From assembly GCA_013398275.1 (NCBI GenBank), contig VZSE01014389.1:2467960-2531959 (forward strand): a stretch of DNA of 64,000 nt. The letters are read 5' to 3'. Source of the stretch: Promerops cafer (Eukaryota; Chordata; Aves; Passeriformes; Nectariniidae). The translations under genes and the position numbers were made by a program. The notes below the pieces were generated by a model, which saw nothing but the letters and a program-made list of their open reading frames with translations, did no database searches and had not been told where the DNA came from. The first letter of the stretch is position 1; every line of letters starts with the position of its first letter. This document shows positions 52,430-64,000 of this stretch, piece by piece.

Positions 52430-54412
52430 CAGTAAAAACTTAGAAGGTATTTCTTCTGGAATGCAGTTATGTAAAAATGACTTCTGATTTCCGAATGAAT
52501 GGCTTCTTACAATACCCAGTCATGTCTGCTTAGTTGTTTGACAGAAATTACTTTTATTACCTCTTCCCCTTGAGATACAGTACGTACCAATGCCATTTTT
52601 AAAGTCTCCTTTCAGTACAGAACCACCTCTTGCAACCAGAAAGAGACAAAGACTCCAGCAAGGCCTTTCAGCTCTCCTCTCCCCCTGCCTGTGCTCATGC
52701 ACTGTAAGGATGGCTTTTCTCTAACATTTTTGTTGTTGTTGTCGTACAATTTGTAATTTATTGCAAGTATCCAGGGGGTAAATTGACAGGCAGCTGCATG
52801 TTAGGGTGATATTTCTCTCCTGACAACAGTAGATGGACCCAGACATAGGAAACAATGTGGTATCATGAAATATTTTTGCTGAATATGACACTTTCAATTG
52901 AGCATCTTCAAGACTGCTTCAGCTTTAAATATGAATTTGCCTGATATAACAAGGATTTGACATTGACCCTTCACCTGACAGTAATACATTTTTTATCTTT
53001 TAATAACATACAGTAATGCTGCTTTGTGATTTCAGGGAGCTCTTTGAGTAAACAAATCATATTCATCGTCTAGAGACTAACATGCCTTTCCAGAGCCTAT
53101 AAAGATGAGAGATAAGCTGAAAGGCAGGCTTGAAAAACTTTTCAGCCATCTAACAGAATATTTTCAGGAGCACACTGCTGCACCAGTTAGAAATTACTAC
53201 TTTTAATTTTTTAAGGTAGAGTTGTTTATATGATTTCTTGAATTGATTTCTCAATACTGTTTGATCCAAATGTACTGAGGGTTTCAAACTGTGTCTTTAT
53301 GCCAGTTTCTCAGAAAAACAAATGTTATGTGCATATACTGTCTAGCTGAGCAAATTATTTTTGAACTCAAACTTCAATTTACAATTTCTCTTAAATTTCA
53401 CATCACAGTAGAAGCAATCCTCTCCAAATTCTGATTCACTCCTGGTCATCAGCTGTTAGAATGAGAAAAGCAGTCCCACTTGTACCATCACGCCCACATC
53501 CCATGGCAGAAATGCTGAGGCCTGGAGAGTGTTTGGTCTGGCAGAAATGAGTCAGCGTGGGGAAGATCAGTATTACAGGGAAATAAAGCTTTTAGACAGT
53601 GATGCTTTAAAACAGAAAATGAAGACCCTACCAATACAATTGAGGACTTTTGTCTAAAAGGCATTCTTGCAATGTCCAGGGGACATCAGCACTGCAGCAC
53701 GAGACCAACACAGCATCACACACTCCGTGTACCCCTGGGTCCTCCCAGCAGAGCACAGCATGGACTTTCCTCCAGACTCAATTTTGCATGACAGCTGCCA
53801 CTAACAGGGAACTTCATTTGGCAGCTGGTGATAGGAATGAAACGTGTCCAGAACAGTAGGATGACAAAAAATTAATTAACTGTGGTTTAGCTTGGGAAAT
53901 TAGCTGGATGAGGGGAATCAGCAAGATTTGTTTGAAGTTTGAGGAATAGCCTCAGCGAAGTATTTCAGAATACAGAGGGGACACATGAACATACTTGCAA
54001 ACCAAGAAGAGTTTCCAAATATGTATTCGGAAGGTGAAGGCAGAAAGACACAAACACACACACAGATGATGGAACATCACCCACATACATGTTTCAAAGC
54101 TCCTAATGAGACTTTTGAAACTGTGTTCAAACTGGAAGGGAATATTTTTGTGTGGCACAGTGCAGAATAATTACTGACAGATTGAAGTGAATAGCACATG
54201 CATTGTACCATTTATTTTATCAATTGAATTCTATGATTTGTTCCTTATCCTACAGTCTTGTAATGGCATTAAGTGATGATTGTGTGCTAGCATGGGTAAT
54301 CAGAATGAAAATTAGCCTTTTTCAGTTGAATTAATTGTCTCTATTTATTCTGCTTCCAATTCAGTTTTTAGCCATTATTTGTGGTCTATTTTAAAAAGAT
54401 TGCATCTCTTCT

Positions 54413-54444
54413 GCAAAACCACTGTCTTCAGCAAAACCACTGTC
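54413..54444. repeat. Short tandem duplication, period 18
   Basis: GCAAAACCACTGTC occurs at 54413-54426 and again at 54431-54444. On the minus strand it makes a repeated DSGFAE in an otherwise unremarkable frame. Confidence 0.8.
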
Positions 54445-57058
54445 AGAAATAAGAGCAGTTTTACAAAAACTGAAATAATGCAGTGTTTCTCGTTTCAGTT
54501 GGCTGTGCCTTCCATACTTAGTTTTTGGCTTGAAAAGAAAGCCATTATATTCAGATAATAGTTTTCCCAGCCAAAAGCATGCACTCATATGGAAAAGATT
54601 GACTGGTAAACTATAGCAAAATCTGTAATCTACACACAATGACATTTTATAATAGCAGCCTAAGCTAAGTAAAGGCATTTTGTTTTTATTAAAAAAAAAA
54701 CTCCTGAGAAACCACAGGGCTGATGTCTCTGAATCCAGACCAGCAGCCTAGTACCCCACTGTGCTTTTGACAAAAGCTGGTTTGTTCAGTTCCAGAAAAG
54801 ACTGGGATGGCTGTATCAGTGTTTTTGCAATATGGCAAAGGTTGCGATCTGATACAGCTCTGTCCTGCACAGGAACTGTCCCACAGTTTGTCCAGTGTTT
54901 ATTATTGATCAACCATAGTAATTGCTAAATGACCGAAGGTTCATTTCATTGTCATCAGACCTATGTTAAAAATCCACACTGTTGCTTTCATTATGTATTT
55001 TGGGGTAAATTTTTCCTCTTGCTCTGCCTCTTGGCCCCCTCCAGGCAGGCAGTAATCACAAATCTATGTAAAGCATCCTCTGAGAAACAAGATTTTCCTG
55101 GCAAACACAAATTAGAGGTGAGTAGGATTATATAGGGTGCAGCATACCCAAGTGTTTGATTCGGTCAGATTTTGGGTGACCCACAGACTGGTGCTGCTCT
55201 TCCTGTCCCTGGGAGATGTTCTCAGAACTTAAGAGAGGTGAAAGGCTGTGTGCATAGCTGGTCCCTCTGTTGTACTCTGCTGGTTAGAGAACAAATTTAA
55301 ATTGAAGGGTAATAGCATGAGGTGGAAGAGTCAGAGAAGCCAGGCCACGTCTCACAGGTATCCAGGGATGCCCAGTGTTTGCTAAACATGCTAAAACACT
55401 GGATCCCAGCAAGCAGTTGGAGCAGCAACTCTCCCTACACAGACCCTTTTCTTCCTGCCATCCTTGGCCCATCCCCTCCACCTTTGAACTCACCAGCTGC
55501 CCACAACACTCCTGTGGTGACAATCCAGAGCCTTTTCTTCTTCCCATCCCTCACTTGTCTAAAATACAGCTGCACTCTGGGCTCCAGCAGATGTGGCTGG
55601 GACCCTGCCCAGCCCCTCCTGCACTGGAAATGCTGTTTCTGAGCCCAGGTCCCTCCAAATACTCCCTTCCTGTGTACCTCAGTCCCTTGTCCCCATATGT
55701 GCACCCTGCCCAGCCCCAGGGGTCACCTCACCTGGGAGGAGGCACAGGGCAGGGGCAACAGCCCTGAGAAACCACAAACTCTACACATCCCGTCCTGCTG
55801 CCTCTCATTTCTCCTTGTCGTGGTATAACAGCATCTTCTTCATGCACCTAATGGGGAAATGGTGGCTGCTACTGAAAAGACAAAGTCTTGGAGAAACCTT
55901 CCTCTTCCACAAGGTACCTCCACTCCTGTGGCCTAGTGGCATTTGTTTCCTGGCACAGAAAGCAAGGAAAACCCTCCCCAGTGAGCTGCCATGCTGATGC
56001 ACAAAAAAAAAAATATGTGGAGCACGGGTTTTGGGAAAGGTTTTCCTGTACCTTACACAGTGGTAGGAAAAATTAATATAAAAAGTAGCTGAGTGTGTGA
56101 ATCTTTTAAGTGACAAGCGGAAGTTTCTAGAGACCCATATTTTAGTTATACAGAACTTTTAATGGCAAGTTTTACTATAGCATATACTAGTTACTGCATT
56201 ACTCCTGTGTGCAGAGGAGCAAAGGATAATGCTGTTGGGAAGATATACAACTTCCCATTTCCTGTGCAGTAAATCATCCCATGTAGGAGAAGAGGAGTCT
56301 GCAATTTCAGTCATTCTTGATGCCCTATAACGTACCAGCACAGCTTTTAATTAAAACTATGGAGCAGGAAGGGCTTTTATTTCACTCCAGAGCAGGATGG
56401 GTGGTAATGATGAGAAGGGGATGACTCTTTGCTTATTAACTTGCAATATTACCAGTACTCCTCCCATGAACAGCCATCTGGTGCCTGAGAACAACAGGGC
56501 TTATTATTACAGGGCACGTTTGCTGCCGAGTCTGTGAGGCTGTTGCAGATCCCACTCACAGAGACCTGGCAGTGAAGCTCAGAAAGCTGACATGCCCACG
56601 GAAGCCCTGTCTCATGAGTCTTCAGCCAAAATGTGACACTTCACTGAAAACTCTGAGAATGAATCAATGAATCAATGAAAAAAACTGCTCCTGTGTCACA
56701 TGCATTGTCTACACGGAGCAAGTGTCCCAAGGCATGGCAGATCTGCAGAACAGCAACTGTGAGACCAAAAGAAAGGGCGCTCTGCAAATCAATTTCTTGG
56801 CACCAGAGGGTGTTTGCATCTGCAATGCTCTTTGGACAGATGTGGCCACATATCAGTTCACTGAAGTAAGCTGCAGATCTTACATTAAGAAACATTGCCA
56901 GTTAATTTGGCCTTGAGCAGTGGAGGGTAGGGGTCTTTTCTTAAAGAAAAAGAACTGAAAATCAAAGGCTGTATCTTCACATTCAGTTCACAGCCACCTC
57001 AGAAAATCTCGGGGGTCAGAACCCCAGTGTCAGAGTCAGAGAAGCCAGCAGGACCACA

Positions 57059-57100
57059 CAAGGGTACCTGAGTCTGCAAGGGTACCACCATCTGCAAAGG
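57059..57100. repeat. 18-bp tandem repeat, 2.3 copies
   Basis: CAAGGGTACCTGAGTCTG is followed by CAAGGGTACCACCATCTG and a partial third unit CAAAGG. It lies within a GC-richer patch. Confidence 0.8.
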
Positions 57101-59770
57101 ACAAGAACCCCACTGGCACCACTTAGAAGGGCACAGAGATTCTGGTCAGCAGTCAGGCGCCAAGGCTGCAGTGTCAGACTCTGGCTTGCAGTTTCTCACC
57201 ACCAACAGAAGAACCCTGGGGTCAGTGCCCTCCTCACTCTGGCTGCCAGGCAAATTTGAGGCCAGTCACTCCTGGGCTGTCACAAGCCACAGGTCGGCTC
57301 CAGGTGCGACTGGAAACGCACAGTCTATGTCTGATAGTGTCCACATGTGACATGGCTCCTCTGGTCATGCAGGTGTCTCCTCAGGCATTGTTTCCAGCTG
57401 CTCTCTCCAGGTGCTGACAATGGGGCTGCCTGCTGCCTCGTGGGCCCTTTTTTGTGCCCCTCTTCTAAAGCAAATCCTGTTGTACCCATCCCCAGGACAA
57501 AGCTTCATGCCAGCGCTCACTTAGATACTTTCCTCCAGTTCTGCCAAACACCATCCTACACAACACAGCCACAGAGGTAATGTCAGAGCTGTCAGGCCTG
57601 TCGCCTCCCCCTCTGCTGCCTTCCCTCTCCTTAAGAGCAGCAAATGCAGGCAGCTTGTCTCCACGTCCATTGCCTTCTCAGAACCCTGTCCCCTCCAGAG
57701 CTATCACTGCTCCTTCAGTGGGATGCCAGGTCTCTCATGATCAGTGAATTATGCCAAACACTACCACTTCTGGTTGGATTTTTCAAACAGTCCAACTTCT
57801 CTTTTTCCATGCTGTTTACATTAGGGAGCAGCTCCCTGTAAATGCACAAACTGTCACTTTTTCTCATTTTAAATGCATTCTTAAAAGACTTTTTTTGAAA
57901 CAATAGCTTCAAAAACATGTCAAGAAGAGAATCGGTGCTGTGCCAACCAGCTCAAGCCTCTTTCTTGTTTCTGCCTCATTGCCTCTCTGAGTTAAGCTGC
58001 AAATTCTTCTACCAGGCTGAAGCCTATGGGACCACAGGCTCAGATCCACATTTTCCCCATGCTTTTACATTGCCTGGAATTATCAGGTAGTAGACCAACA
58101 ATAGTAGCTCAGTGATAAAGCAAGAAACGCAATTCACACTCTGACTGAGACTAAATGACAACCTTATTGCTTATAGTGCAAATGTAAAGACAGGAAAAAT
58201 TTTAGGTAATTGCTTCCCATTAGTCCAGTGGGGGAATACCATTATTCACATAGGCTTTGTCTTTTCCTCAGGTGAAATCAAAAGGAGTGTTGTTTTCAGG
58301 CTTGAAACTTGCTCTCCAGGACGTGGTACATGGCCAGTCCCTGTTACTTTATACCTTGAAAGACATCTTGATGGTCTGAGTTGAAACCCTCACTAAACTG
58401 TGCTTCCACTTCAGCCATCCCCACTCCTATTATTGAAATACACTGAAATAGTGAAAGGCCTCAGATGCAATGCTCCCCAGATCCAACATGATGCAAATCC
58501 CAAGAGTTGCACTGTTCTCGGCAGAGAGCACACAAAGAGATTTTCTATTGTCCCTTAGGCCATAATCAGCTAAATACTTTGAAGTGGTTGTGATATTGGT
58601 GTCAGAGCCTCATAGCCCCAGCCATATTTAGGTATTCTTCAGTTTTCTTTACGTCGAGAAAGTTTGCATTGGTGACTACAACCCACAGGCTACTTGCCAA
58701 AACTGGTTCATGCAGCATAACTAGACGACTGGAAAGAAAAAAGCTGCTTACAGAAAAATCCTAAAAAGAGAAAGCAGTTGCATGTCAGACAGAGCCAAAC
58801 CAACTACTGGCCTTTTAAAAATGAGGGAAAGCTCTAGAAGTCAATGCAACTTCCATGGATCCTGCTCTGACTACAAATTATATTTAAAAATGTGTAAAAA
58901 CAAGTTTTCTAAAGGGGTTTAACTGAAACAGTAGAATAAGGAATTAATTTCCAGAACGTCTTGAAAAAAAAATCTGTGAAGTGGTTGGGAACTCTCAAAC
59001 CCAACCGTAACTGCTCCGCTAAGGACAAAATGGGAGGTAAAGGGCCTCTAAGTTCATAGCTAGAATTGACTTTGGATTACAGCATATTAAAAAGAAAACA
59101 TGATGCAATGACCTTGATTAGTCCTTTTTCTAACCCTTTCATATTTAAAAAAGAAAATCACAGCAGTTCTTCCTTCTATAAATTAATATTAAGTTCTGAC
59201 ATAGATCTTGAACAACAGACATGTGCATACTCAGTCTGAAGACAGCAACTCTAAGGAAGAGAAGTCTCATGAGACCTTGGACCACTGTGCTGTGTCCTTG
59301 GAGATCCTGGAAGAAAAAGCACCACAGTCAGCAGGTGACACTAACACTCATGCAAAAAGTACTTAACTCAAGTGGTACTAAGAGAGTTGCAGGTGCACAA
59401 GAGAATTAGGGGATACCAGCTTGAAATTGTTTTCTGTTCACTCTGTCGTGGGAGACTGCATTCCACATTATTCTTTCCAGGAGTGTCTTGCACCACAGAA
59501 ACCAGAATTATATAAAATTTCTCATTATGTCTGCTTAATTAGGCAGAGTAGTTCGTAAACTTATCAAAACATAAGCAGTCTGACATTTTGATTACAAACC
59601 CCTTCAAACACTCAACTCTCTATCAAGTCCTGCTCACACAGAGACGGCAGCAAGATACAAAAATGCAGTTACCTGCTCCGAAACACATCAACCTTTCCAT
59701 TTTTATCTTGACTGTGGCTTTGCTACAGTCCTCCATCAGCCCTTCTGAGTAGCGTTGGAATCAAACAGCT

Positions 59771-59801
59771 CTAAAGGAGTGTTTGAGGCTAAAGGAGTGT
59801 T
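59771..59801. repeat. Short tandem duplication, period 18
   Basis: CTAAAGGAGTGTT occurs at 59771-59783 and 59789-59801 with TGAGG between the copies. Confidence 0.8.
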
Positions 59802-61511
59802 CCCAAGGTCTCAGCGGGGGCAGCGGGGGTGGGTACAGCTTCCTCTTTCTGAGCAGCCTGTGCACAAGCCTTAGCCCAGATTGTCTCCTGTGACTGGAAA
59901 ATACAGAAAGCTGTTTGCTACAGCAAGTGAGCAGAGCTCTGCTACTGTAATGAGTTGCATATGCAAGCCCCCAAGCCCTCACTGAGGGAATGTTAATTAC
60001 ACATTGTGAAAAATCAGCCGGCAAACTAGGAGGTGAGAAACTGGTGCTTGCTGCCATCCTGCTCTTGTGGGCTCACCTCAATGCAGGACTGTGGGGGAAA
60101 ACATCCCATTCTCTCAGGCCAGGCTGGGATGCCTCCTGCAACCTTTTGTCCTGAGGAAGGAAGCAGACAGTGCCTCTTGCTTGGCTGACCCGAGGCCAAG
60201 GGAGCAGTCCAGAAGCACAAGGCAGTAGGAGGGAGCAGGCAAGATCAGGGATACCACTGAGCACCCTCAGGCCAGTGGGCAGCAAGGAGGGGCTGGTACA
60301 GTGACCCTGCCTGGATGAAAATTCCCAATAAAAAATCAGGGTAAGAAAAGTGCTGATGGGCATATAATCATATTTCTGTAGGTCTTAAATGCATTTAATT
60401 TACAGTACATTGGCACCAAAACTGTTGAACCACACGATGTGCAAAGGAACCAGGTTTTTAATACAGGTCATCTCAGATCCTGAGTTTCACTAAATGAAAA
60501 TGCTTCACTTTGCATCCTCACTCTGGCACTCCCCTCTTGTCAGTCCATTGATTGGTGCAGTCCTACAGTACCCATAGGGAGGCAGCTACTTCTGCTGTAG
60601 CTTTTTTACTTTTATTGGAGACTACCAGACCTAGCGAGTAGCTGGAGACAGTGTGACAGCTCCAAATATCTTTAATCCAATTAAACTGAAGATAAAACAC
60701 TTTTTTCATTCCAATGCATTATCCTTTTTATAACTTCATGCATTATGTGTAACCATCAGATATTAAAGAAAAACCAAAACAAGTCTGGAACTAGACGACT
60801 TTTCCCACAGATCAAACTGTATTCTCACATGCCAAAACAATCAACAGTGAAATATTTCGCTATTTGACATCAAGAGATTCTAAAAATTTCTCCAAGGTAC
60901 AGCAGTTTCACTTCTCAGATTTACTGCCCAAGCCTCTCTTCGGATTCATTATTTCCCCACCATTGAGAGTATGTTTACAAAACCAGGTTGGTTTTGTAAC
61001 CCCCCAACAGCAAAAGACAGCAAATTTAATAAGACTGCAAGCTGGAAACTGCTCTGTGGCTAAGCTGAGCCTCAATCCAAGAAAATAATACATCTGCTGT
61101 ACTGTAAGCATGGCAAAGAAAAAAAATACCAGTTTCATCTCTTCTCCTCTTACACACTGGATTCTTCGTTTAATGGACACTGACAAAACGCAGCTACAGA
61201 AAATGCTTTGCTTTACTGAGTCTGTACAATGAACAACCTTTTCTGGTAACGTAAAAAGATAACTGGACTTCACATTGTCACCATCAGTATACACATTTCA
61301 GAACGTTTTTAGACATGCTTGGGGACATCACTGCAGATGAACCATTTCACACTTCTCGGGGTCCTTCAGGGCTACTCCCTGTCAGCCAGGCTGGCTGCTC
61401 TGCTTGTTATAAAGCACAACTCACACCTTCCTGCTGCTCCAGCCAGCAGAAAAACAACTGGTCAGGAAGAAAAGGAGTAAGCTACACTCATTTCAGGAGA
61501 GATTTGAATAG

Positions 61512-61517
61512 TTTATT
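61512..61517 (-). terminator. Candidate polyadenylation signal AATAAA (distal)
   Basis: TTTATT on the plus strand reads AATAAA on the minus strand, in the context GCAAAATAAACTATTC. If the 3' UTR call is right, cleavage would fall near 61485-61500, where the AT-rich stretch gives way to ordinary sequence. Confidence 0.3.
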
Positions 61518-62330
61518 TTGCCCAATCAAGAGCCCTTCAGCATAATGACACATTCATATACACATATATGAACATTTTTTTTTCTGAAACATTAATGTAT
61601 AATACATTTTAAATTTAAAATACCAGCCGCACAGGTATTTTTATTTACAAAAATATTCCATACTTAATTTTTTAACTTCATTATGATGACATAGTTCAGT
61701 CCAAGTACATGTAAGTAAAATAACTCTATGTAATCTAACATAGTTGAATTTGTAACAGTACAGTTTGCAGTTCATATGAAACTATATTTGTAGACAGATG
61801 GATTTGCAACCCTACCTAAAAATGCATATTCCAGTAATCATCCTCAGAAGAGCTAGTGGGGCTCAGCAAGACTTAACTGAAGAATAAATTGCAATGAACA
61901 TAAGGGAAAAAGAAAACACACATGTACACACTAACATATACAGAAACGAGAACTGCTACACATCAAGCATGCTTACCCAGGAGTGGGCAATGTTAGAAAA
62001 ATTTACGGATGTATTTTTTTCCCCCCATGGTGCTGGTACAATGAAACAGCAGCATAACTAGAAAGCAGCATGTTTTCCTAGTTCTAACCACTACAGATAG
62101 CAGAGCTCAGGTCTAAAATAACACAGTACTGCTTATTTACAATTCTGTTTTAAAAGGGAATATTTAAAACATGTTCCCACCCCTCTCCCTTTCCATCGCC
62201 TATGACTGGATGGTAGTGGTAATCCACATACAACTCCTTACATGTTTTCAACTGAAACAGTTTAACTTCTAGTTATTTGCCTGGTAATATGGAACTTAGG
62301 TACTAACAGAAAGAAACACAAGTGTCAAAG

Positions 62331-62350
62331 TAACCTACAGCTGTAGGTTA
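62331..62350. repeat. Perfect 20-bp palindrome
   Basis: TAACCTACAG is followed directly by its reverse complement CTGTAGGTTA. It lies inside the AT-rich candidate 3' UTR. In RNA it could form an eight-pair stem with a four-base loop. Confidence 0.9.
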
Positions 62351-63752
62351 GCTTAAACATTTCTAGGCACACATGGAACTACTAAAAGAAATACTGATTG
62401 ACATCTTTCATTTGATTGTTTGGCGTTTCTGCCTCATCTCTCTTCTTCCTTTTTTTACACTTTTTAAAAATTAATGCCTACATCTTCAAGTCTAAACTTT
62501 ATAAGGTGTAAAAGAACCCAGAAACAGTACACTCATCAGACTTGAAACAGTGATAAGGTAGATGTATAGCACATCTTTATAATGGGCTTAAGAAGAAGAA
62601 GTTGGCCCAGGTTACCTTTTCAATGAAAACTGAAGTAAAATTGGTTTAACTGATTCACCTACACTACACCCTTTTTTCCCCTGATTCTGTTCACTTCCAC
62701 TCCGCAACCATCATTAATTCCTGTCTACAGAGTATTTGAAGATTTTGTGGTAGTAGCAAAGTTATCAACATCCACCTGAAAAGACTCAAATCAATTATCC
62801 AGGAAATTGGCTGGCATGAGGGAAGATTCAAGTGACAAGTTGCCCTTCTACCTGGAGAGGGAGGCAAGGCACTGCAGTCCTTCTCTCCCCCACCAGACTT
62901 TGTCTGCAGTCAGTGCCTGCCCAGATATGTTAAACCACAAGCAGAAAGTAGAGGGCACTTCAGCCACAGACTCTTAAGTTTTCCAACACGTTTCAGACAC
63001 AAAAACCCCAACAAAACAAATCCACATAAAAACCAACCCTGATTTACATGTAAAGAGCTGATGTATAAGCAAAATACACAGATTACTCAAAGAAAATGTT
63101 TTTTGGACAATCCTCACTTCAGTTTTGGAGAATTTTAAAAGTCCAAGAAATAGAGCTGAAAATAGTCTCTTGTGTGTACCAGAAAAAAACCCAAACCATA
63201 GAAAACCAGTCAGCCATGGACTACAGCTATTGAGAAAACTTTAATGTTAGGCTAGTTCCCTATCTTCTTGCTCCATACTTGGAGAATTGCTCAAGGATGT
63301 TCATAATGGGAGGTAAAAATAACTGATTATTTTCTGCAAAGCAAAATGGGCTATTTGTTTTCATTTCTTAGTAATTGTATCATCTCGATATGAGATATGA
63401 ATGTATTCATAAGCTTAAAACAACTTCTATGGATAATATACATACTTTAAGTACTTTGACTTAAAACTTGAACGTAAGTCTTCTTAAAATTAAAGGTAGA
63501 AGTGTACATATAAAAATCATTTAAAACTAAAAGTATATTCTTAAGCAGTATGTATAAATATAACAGATTTCTTTTGTATTATTTAGTAACAAATGTGAAA
63601 GTGTTGCAGTAATTTATAAACTGAATGCTGACACAGAATACGTGCCTTTCATTAGATTCTATATTGTATATACATATTTTGCTAAGAAAACACACATTCT
63701 AAATAAATCACATAATTAGCAAAGGTGCCTGAAAGTAATCTGTTCTAAAGTC

Positions 63753-63758
63753 TTTATT
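63753..63758 (-). terminator. Candidate polyadenylation signal AATAAA (proximal)
   Basis: The minus strand reads TTCAATAAAGACTTTAG. This could serve as a proximal site in the putative 3' UTR. AATAAA is common in AT-rich DNA, so evidence is weak on its own. Confidence 0.25.
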
Positions 63759-63903
63759 GAACATGTGTGTTTATATACAAATAATGAACCTGAACTGCAC
63801 AAATGCAGAAAGAAAATTAAGCAATAAAATACCATGATTGAATTAAAGTGCAGGAAAAATTCAAGTTTAAAAGTTCAGGTAAGATCAGTGCCATTAATTA
63901 AGC

Positions 63904-64000
63904 AAAAAAAAAAAACCAAAAAAAAAGAAACAAAAATTCCCATCCCTCCAAAAAAACCCCAAACCAAAACACCACCAAAAAAAAACAAACAAACAAAAAA
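63904..64000. repeat. A/C-rich low-complexity tract at the window edge
   Basis: A runs alternate with short C runs for nearly 100 bases, ending in AAACAAACAAACAAAAAA. The tract may continue beyond the window. It resembles the tracts at 3743 and 45100. Confidence 0.8.

Larger units (their letters stand above)
52430..61489. other. Intergenic sequence; no gene recognised
   Basis: AT-rich unique sequence with GC-richer patches at 55340-55760, 57000-57750 and 60050-60320. Short tandem duplications occur at 54413, 57059 and 59771. No exon with a known domain or convincing splice signals was identified. Confidence 0.5.
61490..64000 (-). other. Candidate 3' UTR of the upstream neighbour (possibly STXBP5), partial
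   Basis: The stretch is AT-rich and repeat-poor. It carries minus-strand AATAAA signals at 61512-61517 and 63753-63758. Four minus-strand TGTAHATA motifs of Pumilio type lie at 61642, 62134, 63667 and 63772. In vertebrates STXBP5 (tomosyn) lies upstream of SAMD5 in the same orientation, so its 3' end should face SAMD5 from this side. No STXBP5 coding sequence is visible, and the known SNARE-motif C-terminus was not found. The assignment is therefore inferred from synteny and composition only. Alternative: ordinary AT-rich intergenic DNA. Confidence 0.35.

Noticed and set aside
1..64000. tRNA, rRNA, CRISPR arrays, bacterial operons or phage genes
   Set aside because: No cloverleaf boxes, regular spaced repeats or dense coding were seen. 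The sequence is vertebrate nuclear DNA.

Overview
This window looks like avian nuclear genomic DNA. It has long AT-rich non-coding stretches, few interspersed repeats, and CR1 LINE fragments whose 3' ends carry the CATAGAATCAT-type octamer repeat. A very GC-rich CpG island is interrupted by assembly gaps. CR1 also occurs in crocodilians and turtles, so 'bird' is an inference from CR1 plus the low repeat load.

Only one protein-coding gene can be supported: SAMD5 (sterile alpha motif domain containing 5), on the minus strand. Its first coding exon lies at 29387-29775 and encodes an almost complete, highly conserved SAM domain, a proline-rich linker and a conserved basic tail. It ends at a consensus splice donor in phase 0. 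The linker contains a single 'n' at 29479. The reading frame differs on the two sides of this base, so the assembly is missing sequence there. The CpG island (about 29260-31530) holds the 5' UTR and promoter and contains a 199-base gap at 31083-31281.

By region: 1-29386 is read as SAMD5 intron 1, and the short last exon was not found in it. It holds two CR1 fragments and a broken poly-G tract around 18449-18499. From 31530 to about 61490 lies the upstream intergenic region, with at least three further CR1 fragments, local hairpins, two patches resembling regulatory DNA, and no recognisable gene. The stretch 61490-64000 is AT-rich, contains minus-strand AATAAA signals and TGTAHATA (Pumilio-type) motifs, and may be the 3' UTR of the next gene. 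In vertebrates STXBP5 lies upstream of SAMD5 in the same orientation, so its 3' end is the natural candidate, but no STXBP5 coding sequence is visible.

No mobile system, RNA gene, CRISPR array or undescribed multi-gene system was found. The most notable structural observations are two perfect 20-bp palindromes (52410-52429 and 62331-62350), two back-to-back hairpins at 32360-32398, and the collapsed linker inside the SAMD5 exon.
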